Part shown: positions 21,612 through 33,969 of the stretch, piece after piece
Layout of the letters: each line of letters begins with the position of its first letter
Numbering within the stretch: the stretch's first letter is position 1
Assembly (NCBI GenBank): GCA_025175895.1
Contig: CM045987.1
Span: 39,396,113-39,460,112, forward strand
Reading direction: 5' to 3'
From: Wurfbainia villosa
Lineage: Eukaryota > Streptophyta > Magnoliopsida > Zingiberales > Zingiberaceae
Length of the DNA: 64,000 nucleotides
The notes under the pieces: model-generated
Databases searched by the model: none
What the model was told of the DNA's origin: nothing
Seen by the model: only the letters and a program-made list of their open reading frames with translations
Translations under genes and position numbers: made by a program

Positions 21612-22792
21612 CTTGGCAATTGGGAAGTCCAAGGGTTGATATTGGCGACATAAAGTCCAAGTGGGAGTCTTGGCAGCATAAGTCCAATTGTTGACTACGT
21701 AAAGTCCAAGTGGTAGTCTTGGCAGGGTAAGCCCAATGCGCCTTGGCGGTATAGACCAGTTTAGCATGACAATAGCCGATGGAAGCACATGAAGGCTAGC
21801 ATATGGATGAACAAGTCATGGATGACTTGGAGTGATCCGATATGCGTGAGGCTGATGGAGGTAGGTAGAAGGCTTAGGTCTAGGCTAAAGATGGTCTAGC
21901 AAGTATGAGGGCATCATACTTGGTGTTAAACCTCATGGATGAGGTCATCAATCAACTGATCGGAGTCAACTGGCATTCGACTGTGGCAAAAGGCCTTGGC
22001 AGTCGACTGCCAGTATTGGGCACTCGATTGATGTCCTAAGCAGTCAACTGATTTGGCTGGCAGTCGATTGATGGTCGATGTCATAAACACAGAAGACTCC
22101 AGAGTTGACTGTTAGGTTTGACAGTCGAGTGATGACTAGATCAGTCGACTAATGGGCATGATCAGTCGATTGATGGTCTATCCATTGAAACTTATCCAAC
22201 GTGGCTCAAGCCATTGTGAGACAATGGCTACATGAGGAGTCGACTGATTGTCACGATCAGTCGACTATTAGGCGAAATCCAGCGTGAATGCAGGTTATAA
22301 AAGAAGCTCGTGGTGAGGGATTTGGTAGGGGTTTCTTGGGGTGATTTGGAGGGAATTTACTGCTGCAATCCAGACCTTCTAGGCTATTCTCAAGCAACCA
22401 AAAGCAAGCATTCAAAGATCTCTTGTAAAGTGTTTTTTTTACTTGCATTGTATTTCATCTTTGTATTTTCTTGTACTCATTGTATTACTTAGTGTAATCT
22501 CTTGTACGAGGTTTCTCCACCTCTGACATGTTGTCGAGAAGGAGCGTTATTGTTTAGTGGTGTTGTTTGCATCGCTAGGGCTCATTCGAGTCCAACCCAT
22601 GGAGTAGGAACCTTGAGGTTCTGAACCACGTTATATTTGTGTATATTTATGTTATTGTGTTTGTCATATTTAGTTTATGCTTTATATATATTTCACTTCG
22701 CATACTAATGAAGTGTAGAGATGAACATGATCAAAATCCATTGACGTACGACACGCTATTCACCCCCCTCTAGCGACGTCCAATTCCCAACA
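21612..22792 (+). repeat. J LTR, 5'-truncated, plus strand
   Basis: This is a plus-oriented LTR of the same type as G and H, ending at 22792 with CCCAACA. It shows the CAGTCGACTG array (about 21955-22265), a TATA-like TTATAAAAG near 22295, and CTCTAGCGACGTCC before the end. Its 5' part is missing because H was inserted at 21611/21612. It abuts the K pol remnant at 22793 with no PBS, so it is a solo LTR or the 3' LTR of an element whose body lay to the left. With H it forms a long inverted repeat. Confidence 0.82.
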
Positions 22793-23753
22793 CTAGAATC
22801 ATCTCAAACTCATTTTCCATGTTTTTGATGAAGTATTGAAGAAGTTCATCATTTGTTGACCCAAATATGATGCCATCAATATAAAATTGAGCAACAAAAA
22901 TGTCTTTTTCCTTATACTTTAGAAATAAAGTTTGATCAACTTGGCCCCTTTTAAAGTTCTTAGAAATTAAGAATGATGAGAGTCTCTCATACCAATCCCA
23001 AGGAGATTGTTTTAACCCATATAGAGTATTCTTAAGTTTATAAACGTGGTTTGGATAATCTATATTTTCAAACCCGGGTGGTTGCTCCACATAAACTTCT
23101 TCATTAATGAACCCATTTAGGAATGTTGATTTCACATCCATTTGATAGAGTTTAAAACTCATGTGAGCGACATATCCTAATAGGATTTGGATAGACTAAC
23201 TGAGCTACCGGAGCATAGGTCTCATCATAATCAAGTCCTTCAACCTGATTGAACCCTCGAGTTACCACCCTAGCCTTGTTTCTTGTGGTTATACCTTGAT
23301 CATCTAATTTATTCCTAAAAACCCATTTAGTTGTAACAATTGTTCCATCATAGGGTCTTGACACTAACTCTTATACTTGACTTCTCTCAAATTGGGCTTG
23401 CTCTTATTGTATTGCTATTATCCAATCCGGATCAAGCAAGACATCATTAATTGATTTTGATTCAATTTGAGAAATTAGGGTAACTTTCCTAGTAGGATCT
23501 CTATAGAATGGCCTAGTCCTTGCTCCTTGTGAGAGTTCTCCTACTACTTGGCCTAGAGGATGATTTTGATGAATTCTTAAGGCCCTAGGAGGTGAATCAC
23601 ACTGATCATAGTTATCCTTTCTCTTTTTATCATCGGAATCTCCTCTTTCTCCCCCTTGATCATTTCCCCTCAAATTTAAATTTTAAATCACTTGGGTAAT
23701 GTCTTGATTTCTTTTATTGATATCCTTATCAATGGAGAATTTCCTAGGGTAGG
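22793..23753 (-). pseudogene. K Sire-like pol remnant (integrase end and RT)
   Basis: Three minus-strand frames are seen. 23404-23673 is the variable integrase tail. 23152-23364 carries WVFRNKLDDQGITTRNKARV, VTRGFNQVEGLDYDETYAPVA. 22770-23162 carries YQMDVKSTFLNGFINEEVYV and GLKQSPWDWYERLS, and stops at MENEFEMIL, where the J LTR begins. The catalytic YVDD has become YIDG (FYIDGIIFGS), which by itself would abolish RT activity. Frameshifts separate the pieces. It is the oldest layer of this nest. Confidence 0.85.
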
Positions 23754-25064
23754 TGTTGATGTAGGGAGCACCACTCTTGTGTTTTGATGTATGCACCAAG
23801 GTTTAATGGTAGGATGAACCTATGATTTGATATATGTGTTAAATGTGCAGGCTTAACAGGAAGTTCTAGTAGGTCATGTTGACTGAATACTAGGCAGATG
23901 TCTTGACAGATAAGGAGGACCGAACACTAGGCATGAAGTCCAGATGGGTCGAGTGGACTGGACATTTGGCATGAAGATCGGTTGGGTCAGGAGACTAGAC
24001 AATCGATAAAAAGCCAAGCTAGGTCATGTAGACTGGACAACTAGTGGAAGCCCTGGTGGGTCAAATCGAATGTAAAGAATGGTAAGTCCGACAGAGCAGC
24101 TGGCAAGAAAGCCTCGAGTGGAGAGGTGAGGTCGAGTTCTCTGTAGAGGGACAAATCTAGGCGTTGATCCGACAGAGAGTCTGTGTGTGACTTAAAAGTC
24201 GAGATCGAGCAGTATTACTACTTCTATCATGTTTTATATTATTTACTTGTGCTAATCTTGTTTTTGCAGGGATCAGTCAACTGAATGGATTCCAATCGAG
24301 TGGGTATGGGTTAGTCGACTGGATACCTAGTTGACAGGATTAGCTATTGATCGATCGAAGATCTGGTAGCGCAAATGGAAAGAGTTTTAGTCGACTAGGG
24401 AGGTACAGTCGACTGGAAAGGCACACTTCTTGATGTGGAGCCGAGTGACCTGGAGTCGACTGGGGCGTGTTCAGTCGACTGGAAGACCCGAAGTACCATA
24501 TTGATGAGTTGATGTGGAGTTGACTTGAGGGCATTCCAGTCGACTGGAAAAGTTTTATAAAAGAAATTCTTGACCTGCTCCGAGAACAACACTGCTACCA
24601 CGTTCAAGTGTTGCCACTATTTTTCTTCATCCACAAGAGCTTCATCCTTTCACGAAGACCTAATTCCGACACTTTGTGCCTACTTCCATAGCTCCAAAAA
24701 GTGTCGGTATAATTTAGCTTTTATTACTTGTATCTACTTCACCTTTTGTACTTAATTTCAAAAGAGAAGGTAGAGTGTTATCTATCTCTTATTCATTGTA
24801 AAAATCAAATCTCTCTGAAGTCGAGAGTTCTCGAGTCGGAGGGCATTATAGTGATTGCTCATTGAGGTAGCTCTCGAAAGAGCTACGGGCCTTGGAGCAG
24901 CAACCCGGTTAGGGTTGTGAACCAAGTAAATATTTTGTCTCTCCATTTAGTTTATACTTCTACATACTCTTACTTCTAATGATTTCAAAATAAGTTTTAA
25001 ATTTCTAAAAAAAAATTGTAACCTCCAAGATTCATCCCTTCTCTCGGAGCATTTCGATCATACA
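23754..25064 (+). repeat. 5' LTR of D
   Basis: This LTR of about 1311 bp runs from TGTTGATG to ...CGATCATACA and is followed directly by a PBS. A TATA box (TATAAAAG) is at 24556-24563, right after an array of GTCGACTGG palindromes (24280-24546). It abuts K on the left. The 3' LTR is not in the window because D is cut at 26715. Confidence 0.82.
24280..24546. repeat. CAGTCGACTG palindrome array in D LTR
   Basis: Three exact copies and several variants are present. The last one, next to the TATA box, is extended to the 16-bp perfect dyad TTCCAGTCGACTGGAA. Confidence 0.9.
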
Positions 25065-25066
25065 AT

Positions 25067-25078
25067 TGGTATCAGAGC
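25067..25078 (+). promoter_or_regulatory. Primer-binding site of D
   Basis: TGGTATCAGAGC lies three bases after the LTR end and is an exact initiator-Met tRNA complement. Confidence 0.92.
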
Positions 25079-25357
25079 AGGGGCGCTCTGAATTTGGTGC
25101 TACCATCATCGAGAGCTTTAGGATTTTCTTTAGTTTTATCATTTTTGTCTTAGAATAATTTTGCATTAGTATTCATTTTTGTCTTAGAATAATTTTGCAT
25201 TAATTTTTATCTTTGAATAATATTTGCTTTGGCATTAGAATAAATTTTTAATATTGCTTTAGTGTAAATTTAATTTTTGCACAATATTGTTTAATTTAAA
25301 TAACTCATGGAATAATTCTGCATTTTAATTAATTTAAAATAAAAATTTTATTTAGTA

Positions 25358-26455
25358 ATGTCGCACTTAGAAGGGTATAGCACTGTTCGCCCTCCTCTCT
25401 TCAATGGAGGACTTTTCCTATTGGAATAGGCGAATGGAGTGCTACATGAAAACCGACCTAGAGGGGTGGTTTTCAATTAGGAAAGGTTTCATCTCGCCAG
25501 TAGACAACTTGAGTAAGTTGTTAGATCTAGAGAAATTGACCGCAAACATTAGAAAAATGGCTCAAGTTGATTACAAGGCTTTAAACACCTTACAATGCGG
25601 AGGGTCAGTTCAAAATTCTAAAGAATTATGGGATAAATTAATTGAATTACATGAACATGCTAACTTGAGTCAACCCAAGAATGGTATAGTTTTGATGGCA
25701 GGAATGAACAAAAAGGGAAAGAAATCCAAACCGAGGAAAAGGAAAAGGAGAGAAGCATCTAATCCAACCATGGACAAATCATCATCGGACAAGTCGGATG
25801 CCAAAATACTGGAGACGAGTTTTGTAGCATTCATGGCATCCAACGAATCTGAAGCCGAGACAAACTCCGAGTCCGAGTCTGAGAGAAGCCACGGATCCGA
25901 ATCTGTTTTCGAAGGACTAGATGAGGTAACTTCTCCCTTAGAAAGTTGTACAATATAATAGCATGCCTAGGTAGGAAGTTAGCTAAGTCCGAGAATCGAG
26001 TCGACTGGCTTCTTAAGGAAGTCAAAGTACTTAAGGAGAAAGTCAACTCGAAGACTTCGACTTGCCAAATTGAGGATAGAAGCTCAACTCAAGTTGCAAA
26101 TCTTGAGGAAGAGAACTCGTTCCTAAAAAGGTAAGTAGAAGATCTCACCGGATCGTTGGAAAGGTTCACTTCGGGCTCCAAGTATCTCAACATGATGCTT
26201 GGGTCTCAACGGGCTATGTACAACAAGTCCGGACTCGGATACAAGGCTAAGGACACAAATAGATCATACATGTCCTTGTTTAATAAAAATGTTAAGGGTC
26301 GAGTCCAAGCGTGGATTCCTAAGACTAGCTTAGTCAACCAAGTTGGACCGAACCAATTTTGGATTCCCAAAGGACAAGTTCACTTAGTGAATAAGACCCA
26401 TCAGAGCTACTATGTGGGGGGAGCTAACTCTGTGCTTGTTTCCTTAATTAGATAA
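25358..26455 (+). pseudogene. D Sire-like Gag
   Basis: The ATG at 25358 opens with MSHLEGYSTVRPPLFNG, the same start as C, E and F. A frameshift near 25400 moves to EDFSYWNRRMECYMKTDLEGWF. The frame passes TLQCGGSVQNSKELWDKLIELHE, then jumps to a Lys/Arg stretch and an acidic Ser/Glu hinge; the middle of Gag, including the knuckle, is deleted. Shifted frames hold a coiled coil (25946-26134) and the conserved C-terminal domain (26156-26455: ERFTSGSKYLNMMLGSQRAM, VQAWIPKTSL, FWIPKGQVHLV, GGANS). It is non-functional. Confidence 0.87.
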
Positions 26456-26715
26456 GACTCTTGCATGCTTAGTTAGTTATTAATTACTTAATTTAGAATG
26501 GACTAGATAAGAAACAAAGTAGTTTAAACTTGAACAACCTAATACTAAGACAAAGTGAACTAATAGTAAGTTTGGGAAGCTCTTCAAGGTGCATATCTAG
26601 GAAGTGGTCCATCCGATATCCAAGAAGGCCATATGCCTCGCCACGACCTGATGCACTAAGTCGAGTGGAACTGACCGAAGCTAACTTACTAAGTCTTTAA
26701 CTAGTTAGACCAAAT
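26456..26715 (+). other. D post-gag non-coding gap with conserved RNA block
   Basis: This is non-coding sequence after the D gag stop. It holds the block also found in C and E: GGTC at 26606-26609, AGGC/GCCT hairpin at 26626-26638, GACC at 26645-26648. It ends at the junction with TGTCACACCCC at 26716, so the pol of D is lost. Confidence 0.75.
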
Positions 26716-28303
26716 GTCACACCCCGAGAGTATGCCAAGCCCGATAAATGGACAACATCTCCCTTGTACGTGATACAATACCCTATTGATAAAAAGCCTT
26801 TCGGGCACAATCACAACATATAAATGTATATAACTAAAGTAACGACAGAAATCATCACAATAGAGTTAAAAACTCAACATCACTGCATATCGGTATGACT
26901 GACCACAACATAAAGAAAATACCTCAACAAATCCGAAGAGACATGTGCGAATACCAACAAATGTCCAACCATACAATCTACCATATGAAATCAAGTTCAT
27001 AATAAGAAACATCCAAAACTAAAGGAAAATAAATCAAAAGTCGGGACCCATGGATGTGAGATGAGATGATATCAGCCAGCGATGCTCCAAGGCCATCACG
27101 AAGTTGGCTACTTGTTACATGGGCGACAAGAAAACCTAAGGTCTGTGGTGGTGAGTATAAAACTCAGTGGTAATATGGAAAAGAAGTGCATGCATAATAT
27201 ATATCACATGAGAGTCAATAAACATACAGGCTAAAGGCTTATGAGATAACCACTAGCATAATGTAACTAAAGCGCATCCCAAAAGATCCACTGAACAATA
27301 TAAGGTACTCTCATACTTGGAGCTCTGCCACTCTACAACTCTTACAACCTGAACACATAAGTCACAATATAACCCATACTACATGAAAAAACATCACTAA
27401 GCAAGTAATCAACACACTGCCCTAGGAACCTATAAACAACATCATCAATGAACCTAATCGACTCTATACAACATTATGATACTGATCATGGGCATACAAC
27501 AGTCTGGTCCAACTCTACACTGATATCCCATACATGAACATATAGTATATGCAAGTAGCATGCAAGATGATGTACAACCAAATGCAGCAAACATAGCACA
27601 AACAAATGCAACAGTACAACAAGCATATATATAGATTGTATCTATATATACTGCTCACACTCACACACATATATATACATAAATATATGTATATGTATAT
27701 ATATGCAAATGCCCTCATACATGGCAATGCAAATGCATGGTCATGCCTGCGCACCCCACTCGCTACCACGACCCTAGTGTGGCCTAGGTGGCACAACATG
27801 ACAACTGTCCCAACTCAACAACAACCACTGCTCTCGAGTGGCCGAGTGGGCAGTATGAATAAGTAGCGATAAGCTAAAGAGCTACAGGCTACACAACGGG
27901 GGTCTCTATTGCTAGCCACTCTGACTGACACTATCCATGAGTGGTTGAGTACCACACACACAGGACAACTGCACGCAACTCAAATTACCACTATCAATAG
28001 TGGTCGAGTGTGGAACAAAAAATGAATTGGCCTCACACCAGTTACTACTACCACGAGTAACCATGGAGGCAGGATGACTAACGACCCTCTCAACCATAAG
28101 GGAGACCAAGTCGCCAGCATGCATGTAAATGGAATGAATGCACAACCAAACATACGTACATCCACGACACACTATCTATCACACAAAGAGTCATACACAA
28201 CTAACAATTGACCATGCTAGGACCTCCAGTCCGTAGCGAAACACCGTCGACAACCCACACTACCATGTACAGACATATGATTTGTAATATTTATACAACG
28301 AAT
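26716..28303. mobile_element. Putative gypsy-like LTR or fragment (M)
   Basis: This block is unlike the copia LTRs around it. It begins TGTCACACCCC, a start often seen in plant Ty3/gypsy LTRs, and is rich in A and C on the plus strand. It has an AT/CA microsatellite at 27628-27710 and small hairpins. No coding domain is recognised and the right border is not certain. No target duplication was found, so the class is a guess from the terminal motif. Confidence 0.4.
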
Positions 28304-28338
28304 GTTGGAGATTCCGAGATCATGCGCAGCGGAATAAA
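28304..28338. repeat. Short LTR-end-like scrap
   Basis: TGTTGGAGATTCCGAGATCA and the following GCGCAGCGGAATAAA resemble the inner end of a copia LTR (compare 45370-45440). It is only 35 bp and its origin is uncertain. Confidence 0.35.
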
Positions 28339-29833
28339 TGTAGAGGAAACGGTGATGGCTAGAGGGGGTGAATAGCGTCGTGCTCGTAAGTTGATGGAAT
28401 TCATTTCATGTTCATCTACAAACTTCGTTAGCACACAGCGGAATAATAATAAAGCAATAACGAAATAGACAAACACAAGTACACCAATACACAAGTATGT
28501 AACGTGGTTCGGAACTGAATGGTTCCTACTCCACGGATCGAGCTCTAAAGAGCTCTAGTGATGCACATGCAACCACTAATCACAAATAACTCCTTCTCGA
28601 AACAATCCGGAGGCGAAGAAACCTCTTGCAAGTGATTACAAAAGTAATACAAGCAACTACACTAAAATGCAAGTAAAGAACACTTTACACTGAGCTTTTG
28701 AATGCTTGCTTGCTAGGTTGATCAAGTAGCACTTGGAGACCCTGAATTGCAGCAGCAACTCACCTCAAAACACCTCAAAGAACCCTACCCCAAACCTCAT
28801 CCATGAGCTCCATTTAAAGCTGCTACCTGGGCTGGAAAATGCCTATCAGTCGACTGATGACATTGTTGCTGTGAGACAACGGTGTGATTCACACTAAAAA
28901 AATCCAACAGATAGAACATTAGTCGACTGATCATGACAATCAGTCGACTGATGGAGCCTTCACTCAATTGCTAATCCCAATAGTCGAGTCTCGACTCGAT
29001 TCTGTGCCCAAGATTCTGAGCACCAGTCGACTAATCACAAGATCAGTCGACTGCTCGACCAATCAGTCGACTACCCACCTCTGGCAGTCGACTGCTAGGG
29101 CACTCCCCGCAGTTAAACCCTAGTTTACTCACACCAGTAGACTGATACACATCAAACATAAGGTTTTAACCTCAAACATGAGGTTTAACCCAAGTATGGT
29201 GCCCCCATACTTGCTAGACCACCCGTAGCCTAGACCTAAGCCTTCTAGCCGCCTCCATCAGCCTCGCGCCTATCAGATCCCTACAAGTCATCCATGACAT
29301 GTTCATCCATACGCTAGCCTTCAGGTGCTTCCATTAACTATGTCATGCTAATGGTGTCTACACCGCCAAGGCACATTGGACTTACGTTGCCAAGACTCCG
29401 CTTGGATTTTACGCCGCCAACCATTGGAATTATGCTGCCAAGACTCCCGCTTGGATTTTATGCCACCAATATCAAACCCCTTGGACTTCTCAAATGCCAA
29501 GACTCAAGCATGGACTTTTCCTTGCCAACCCATGTTGGACTTTCCATGCCAAGACCCATGCTTGGACTTTTCCTTGCCAAGACCCATGCTTGGACTTTAC
29601 ATGCCAAGTACTCAAGACTTGGACTTTCCATGACATGGTCAACTCCAGTCAGCCATCAAAATCCCCATCGAGTCAAACTCGAGTCCAGTCAATCATGACC
29701 CAAGTCGATTGTGCCAACAATCTCCCCAAAACATTATCAGACATCAATGTCAAACTTCCATGTCAAACATCAAAACATCGCTCGAGTCAAACTCGAGTCC
29801 GTTCATTCGTGACCTGGGTGGATTACACCAACA
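28339..29833 (-). repeat. 3' LTR of G
   Basis: This minus-oriented LTR of about 1495 bp reads TGTTGG (29833) to ...TCTACA (28339). It aligns with the H LTR. It contains the CAGTCGACTG array (28845-29140) and repeated GCTTGGACTTT segments (29380-29630). On its right is a polypurine tract in minus sense (AAAAAGGGGGAGAT), which identifies it as the 3' LTR of an element whose body lies at higher coordinates. Open frames at 29345-29856 are repeat translations. Confidence 0.85.
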
Positions 29834-29847
29834 ATCTCCCCCTTTTT
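29834..29847 (-). promoter_or_regulatory. Polypurine tract of G
   Basis: The minus strand reads AAAAAGGGGGAGAT directly before the LTR start. It would prime plus-strand DNA synthesis. Confidence 0.9.
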
Positions 29848-31585
29848 GATGTTTGACAAAAACACATACCTTTGAGTTAGAACACTAACTCAAATTCCCT
29901 TACCAATTATCCCAAATTGGTAATACATAAATTCTCCCAAACATTCTCCCCCAAATATTCTCCCCCTTTTTTGACTAACATCAAAAAGGTTTTCTCTCCA
30001 AGGAGGTCAATGTCTCATGTCCCAATGAGATCTTACAATCTCCCCCTTAGTCCAAAAATACCTAGGATGCCTACCATCTTCCTAGTGATAAGTCTCATAT
30101 CACTCAAGAGAGGCAATCCTATACACTCTCCCAATTTCCAAATTGGGTATCTCCTAATTCCATTTCCCCCCTCATGAGAAAAAATATCATCCATCATCCC
30201 ATGATGGATCCCTCCCACTAAAGGCTTGCTCCCCCTTGACCATTGCACCAACAATGTCCTTGGGAAGTCCCTAAGCCAATAGGAACTCTAAACCATCAAA
30301 AATAAGGTTCAAAGTTCAAACATGAACTCTCCACACCTTAAATTTGATACATCATCCTAACACCTCTCCTAATCCATATCCAATGGATTTTCACCCTTTA
30401 TAATGCTTCCCAAAGCATATCCTAGGGCTAGGAGTTGTTAGGAAACTTTACCATGGCTGAAAATGGGCTAAACAACCTTATTTTTCTCGAAATCAGCCTG
30501 GCAGTCGAGTCCTTCAGAAATCAGTCGACTGCCTTGCACATCAGTCGACTGCCATCAAGGGTAGTCGACTGATAACTGAAAAAATCCGATTTTCAATTAT
30601 CAGAGATGGATTTTGAAAATTCATAAATAATTATATGTGTATCGAAAAATCATGAAAATTCATATGTATAATACTTATGACCAATACAATGGGTGAAAAA
30701 TGATAGAAAAATATTTTACCCATAAAATATTGAAATTGATACAAAATTCAAAAGTGAAGAAAAACTTCAATGTTTTAGCTCACTTTGTATCAACTTCATC
30801 AATGATGATTGCTATCAAAAGATAGACTTCACCAAGGTTTTCTAAAAGGATTTTAAAATGTTTTTAAAACCTTATTTTGGATCATATTCCTTGGGCTCAA
30901 TGTACATGACTTGTACACAAGCTTTCCCAATGATCCACCTTTAGTTAAAGATGAGTTTTAGTTCATCTAGATGTAAAAACAATGCACCTTGAACTTAACT
31001 CATAACCTAGCATCTCACATATATCTAGGGTGTATGAAAACACATACAAGTCAATTTAGATGTGAGATGTGTGTTTTGTTCTCCTAATCTAGGGTTTCAT
31101 GCATTTTTCTAAGCCAACCCTACTTGATTCCCTTATAAATGGGACTTCAAGTCATGCCAAAGTCCTTAACTCAATTTTAATCAATTTAGATGAATGAATG
31201 ATTATGGAATTAATGATGGTATAAATTAACACATGCTCATAATCATGATGTCATGGCATAAGATGGAATCTAAAAACTCGTGACATTAAACCTAATCATA
31301 AAAACATGATCATGACAGATTAAATGGTAAAAATATGATGTCATGGCATGTTATATGGCAAAAAAGGCATGACATATAAAATGTATAGGTATAACAATAC
31401 CTAAATTTTAGTATTAATTATCATTTGATATAATTAATTGTATTTTGTCATATTGCTACTTTTCTCCCAAGTGTGCCACAAACCCAAAATGTCACACTAT
31501 GACCTCTAAACCTAAATTGTGTCAATTCAATTGATTTTTCACAATCTTCAAGGTATATTGGCACATACTAAAATCTTTTAGGATT
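29848..31585 (-). other. G 3' untranslated region
   Basis: About 1.7 kb lies upstream of the PPT with no recognisable coding domain; I found no env-like frame. It holds four to five GTCGACTG copies at 30492-30572 and an inverted repeat CATCTCAC/GTGAGATG at 31011-31069 like those of C and E. The pol part of G is lost at 31585, where a B LTR scrap begins. Confidence 0.7.
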
Positions 31586-31966
31586 TGCTAGTAATATATG
31601 AGAGATATCCTAAAGCAATTACCCTATGTCTGAACCATTTATATGATAAATGAAGATTCACTATTTGAGTATACATGTTTTCATGTATCTTATTAGATCT
31701 TAAACTCATTTACTGAATGTCCACGATACGATTCACAGCATGAGAGAATTTGTGATTGGATCACAACTAGTGAGTATCTCTACATGTGTAATTGTGATGT
31801 ATCGGAATTATCCCTAGTCGATGAATTGATGGATTTGGACACCATCAATTCTGTCGAGACTAGCACAAGGTATACTCCTTGGTGTATCCAAACAACTGAT
31901 TCTCACTGGCTGGAGACATTGTGATGTCCGGAGTTAATCGTGGATGCTAGTTATGGTAACTAGTTC
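31586..31966 (+). repeat. Truncated family-B LTR
   Basis: These are the first ~380 bp of a plus-oriented B LTR (compare 5625-6005), starting TGCTAGTA instead of TGTTAGTA. It breaks off at AGTTCAT and is followed by ~20 bp of A leader and an A PBS. Confidence 0.82.
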
Positions 31967-31987
31967 ATGAAGGGTTTTTGTCCCGAA

Positions 31988-31999
31988 GCTCTGATACCA
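31988..31999 (-). promoter_or_regulatory. Primer-binding site beside the A2 LTR
   Basis: The minus strand reads TGGTATCAGAGC two bases after the LTR end. A PBS on the distal side of a 3' LTR means a second A body once lay to the left (tandem LTR-body-LTR-body), now truncated. Confidence 0.85.
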
Positions 32000-32001
32000 C
32001 T

Positions 32002-33969
32002 TGAAGGCAGGAAACTTCGCTTCCCACTTCAACTCGGTTGCTTGTTCATGGGGATCCCATCGATGTCCCAGGATTAAAAAATTTAATCCTAGACAAAAGA
32101 GATCACCCAAGCAACCGTTTCATCATCGTGCTATTCGATTAGAGTAGTCACTTGAACAAACTTGTTGTTCAAGCCACCAACCTCTATTCTACGAATAGTC
32201 GCAGAATAGACGATGTACGGATCGTCGACTTTTGTGTTTATGTTCGGGGTCCAAGTATATTTAGCCACAAAATAGAATATATAACATAAAGTAAACAACC
32301 ACAAGCATATAATTGAAAAATAATTATAGACATGTTACAAAAGAAAATAGACAATCGATATACCTCTCGATCTTCTATTGTATGTCCTTCCTCCTTTTGG
32401 ATGTCGTGTTGGCGACGATCTTCCAAAAGTCGAAGCCTCCTAGATCACCAATCTTCCTTTCCTTGTTCACTCCGAACAAAGGAAGATCATAAAATAAAAC
32501 TCTTCTTCCTATCTAGAACCGGCCACCAAGTCAATGGACTTGATGTTGCCGCCAGCCAAGGAAGAGAATATAGAATATGGGAACCGGCCAAAGGAGAATT
32601 AAGGAGGGTGATTGGCGCCGGCCAACTCTTGGAGAAGAGAAAGGAAACCAACCCTTCACCTTGTAGCCACCCAAAACCCTAACCCTAGCTCTCCTAGTTG
32701 CCGCCGGCCAAAGAAGAGGGGAAGAGGAATAGGTTGAGCACCAACCAAAGTAGACGGGAGAAGGATAGGTGCCGGAAACACCTTAGGAAGAAGAAGAAGG
32801 GAACCTCTCCTCTTGTTGCCGCCCACCCCATGTCCCAAACCCTAGCCGCCCAACTCAATCCTAACCTCCCTAGGATTCCTTGCCGCCCAAGCTAAAGGGA
32901 AGCAAACCCTAATCTCCTAAGCCATCATCTTGCTGCCCACCCCCTTAAAGCTTATTTATAGGGTTAGGGATAAGCCTTGTTTTAATCTCCACCATTGGTT
33001 CTAGGGATTTAATCTCAACCGTCGGATCTAGAGATTTAATCTCTACCGTTGGATCTAGAGTTTTGTTTTCAATCATTGGATCTAGGCTTCATGAGGTATT
33101 AATAGGCTACAATAGGGACCATGAGGAGGAGTTAGGTCTTGGCCACCCAATGGATCAAGCTCACATAAAGTCCAATCCACTAAAGGTTTATCATTGATCT
33201 ACCTCACCAACCCCCATAAGATAATATGGGCTCCATAAATTATTTGTACATTTTTTTCCCCGTGTTTAAGATCTCGAATGTCTGTCAATTAATTAATTTA
33301 TTGACAATTAATTAATCAACATCTAACTCCATGAGTAGTACCACTCAACCTTATCATCATGCCGGACCAAGTCCACCTGCAGGGTTTACATGATGAACCT
33401 TATGAGCTCCTCAAGGGGACATCATGATCCTAATATATAGCACACGGTTTCCTCCTATAATCAACAACACACCATATAAATAATATCATTTCCCAACTTA
33501 CCGAGCCTATCGATTTAATCTATAAATCTTGCCCATTGGTAAATCAAAGAAATGAATACTAAGTATATGTACCCGTTATTATATCGGGATTAAGAGCATA
33601 TACAACATAATATCTGAGGTCTGATTCGATTATGTAGTCTGCAATAAATCGAATCACCTTTAAGTCGGTCCTGCTCAATACACACAAAGTGTAAGAGTGT
33701 GATTCTATGGTCAAGACAAACCAATACCAAATAACACTACAACCATGCCAATGGTTTTTCCAAAGCCATCTAGGTTGTGAGCCTTTACTTATACTTTACA
33801 AGGAGCCGATAACATGATCGCCCGTGTGACACTACACACCATGTTATCTACAATGTAATATATTAGACAATATGCATAACCATAAATATGCAAATAATGA
33901 TCATGTGATTCTTATTTCAAAATAAAGATGTTCATACAAAAGATAGACTTTTCAGTATACATCCCAACA
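32002..33969 (-). repeat. LTR of family A (3' LTR of A2)
   Basis: This LTR of about 1968 bp is homologous to 8540-10546. Its start (TGTTGGGATGTATACTG on minus) is at 33969, preceded by a purine tract in minus sense (AAGTGGGAGAT). It carries about four units of the 27-bp repeat at 32985-33086. Open frames at 32238-32895 are LTR sequence. Confidence 0.87.
32985..33086. repeat. 27-bp tandem array in A2 LTR, about four units
   Basis: This is the same unit as at 9380-9643, with fewer copies (three full, one partial). Confidence 0.9.

Noticed and set aside
27515..27866. Tyr/Ile/Cys-rich open frames on both strands
   Set aside because: They come from the AT/CA microsatellite of the M block and have no protein features.
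29848..31585. Env-like ORF expected in Sire elements
   Set aside because: No open frame with membrane segments or length above ~90 residues lies in the sense strand of G.
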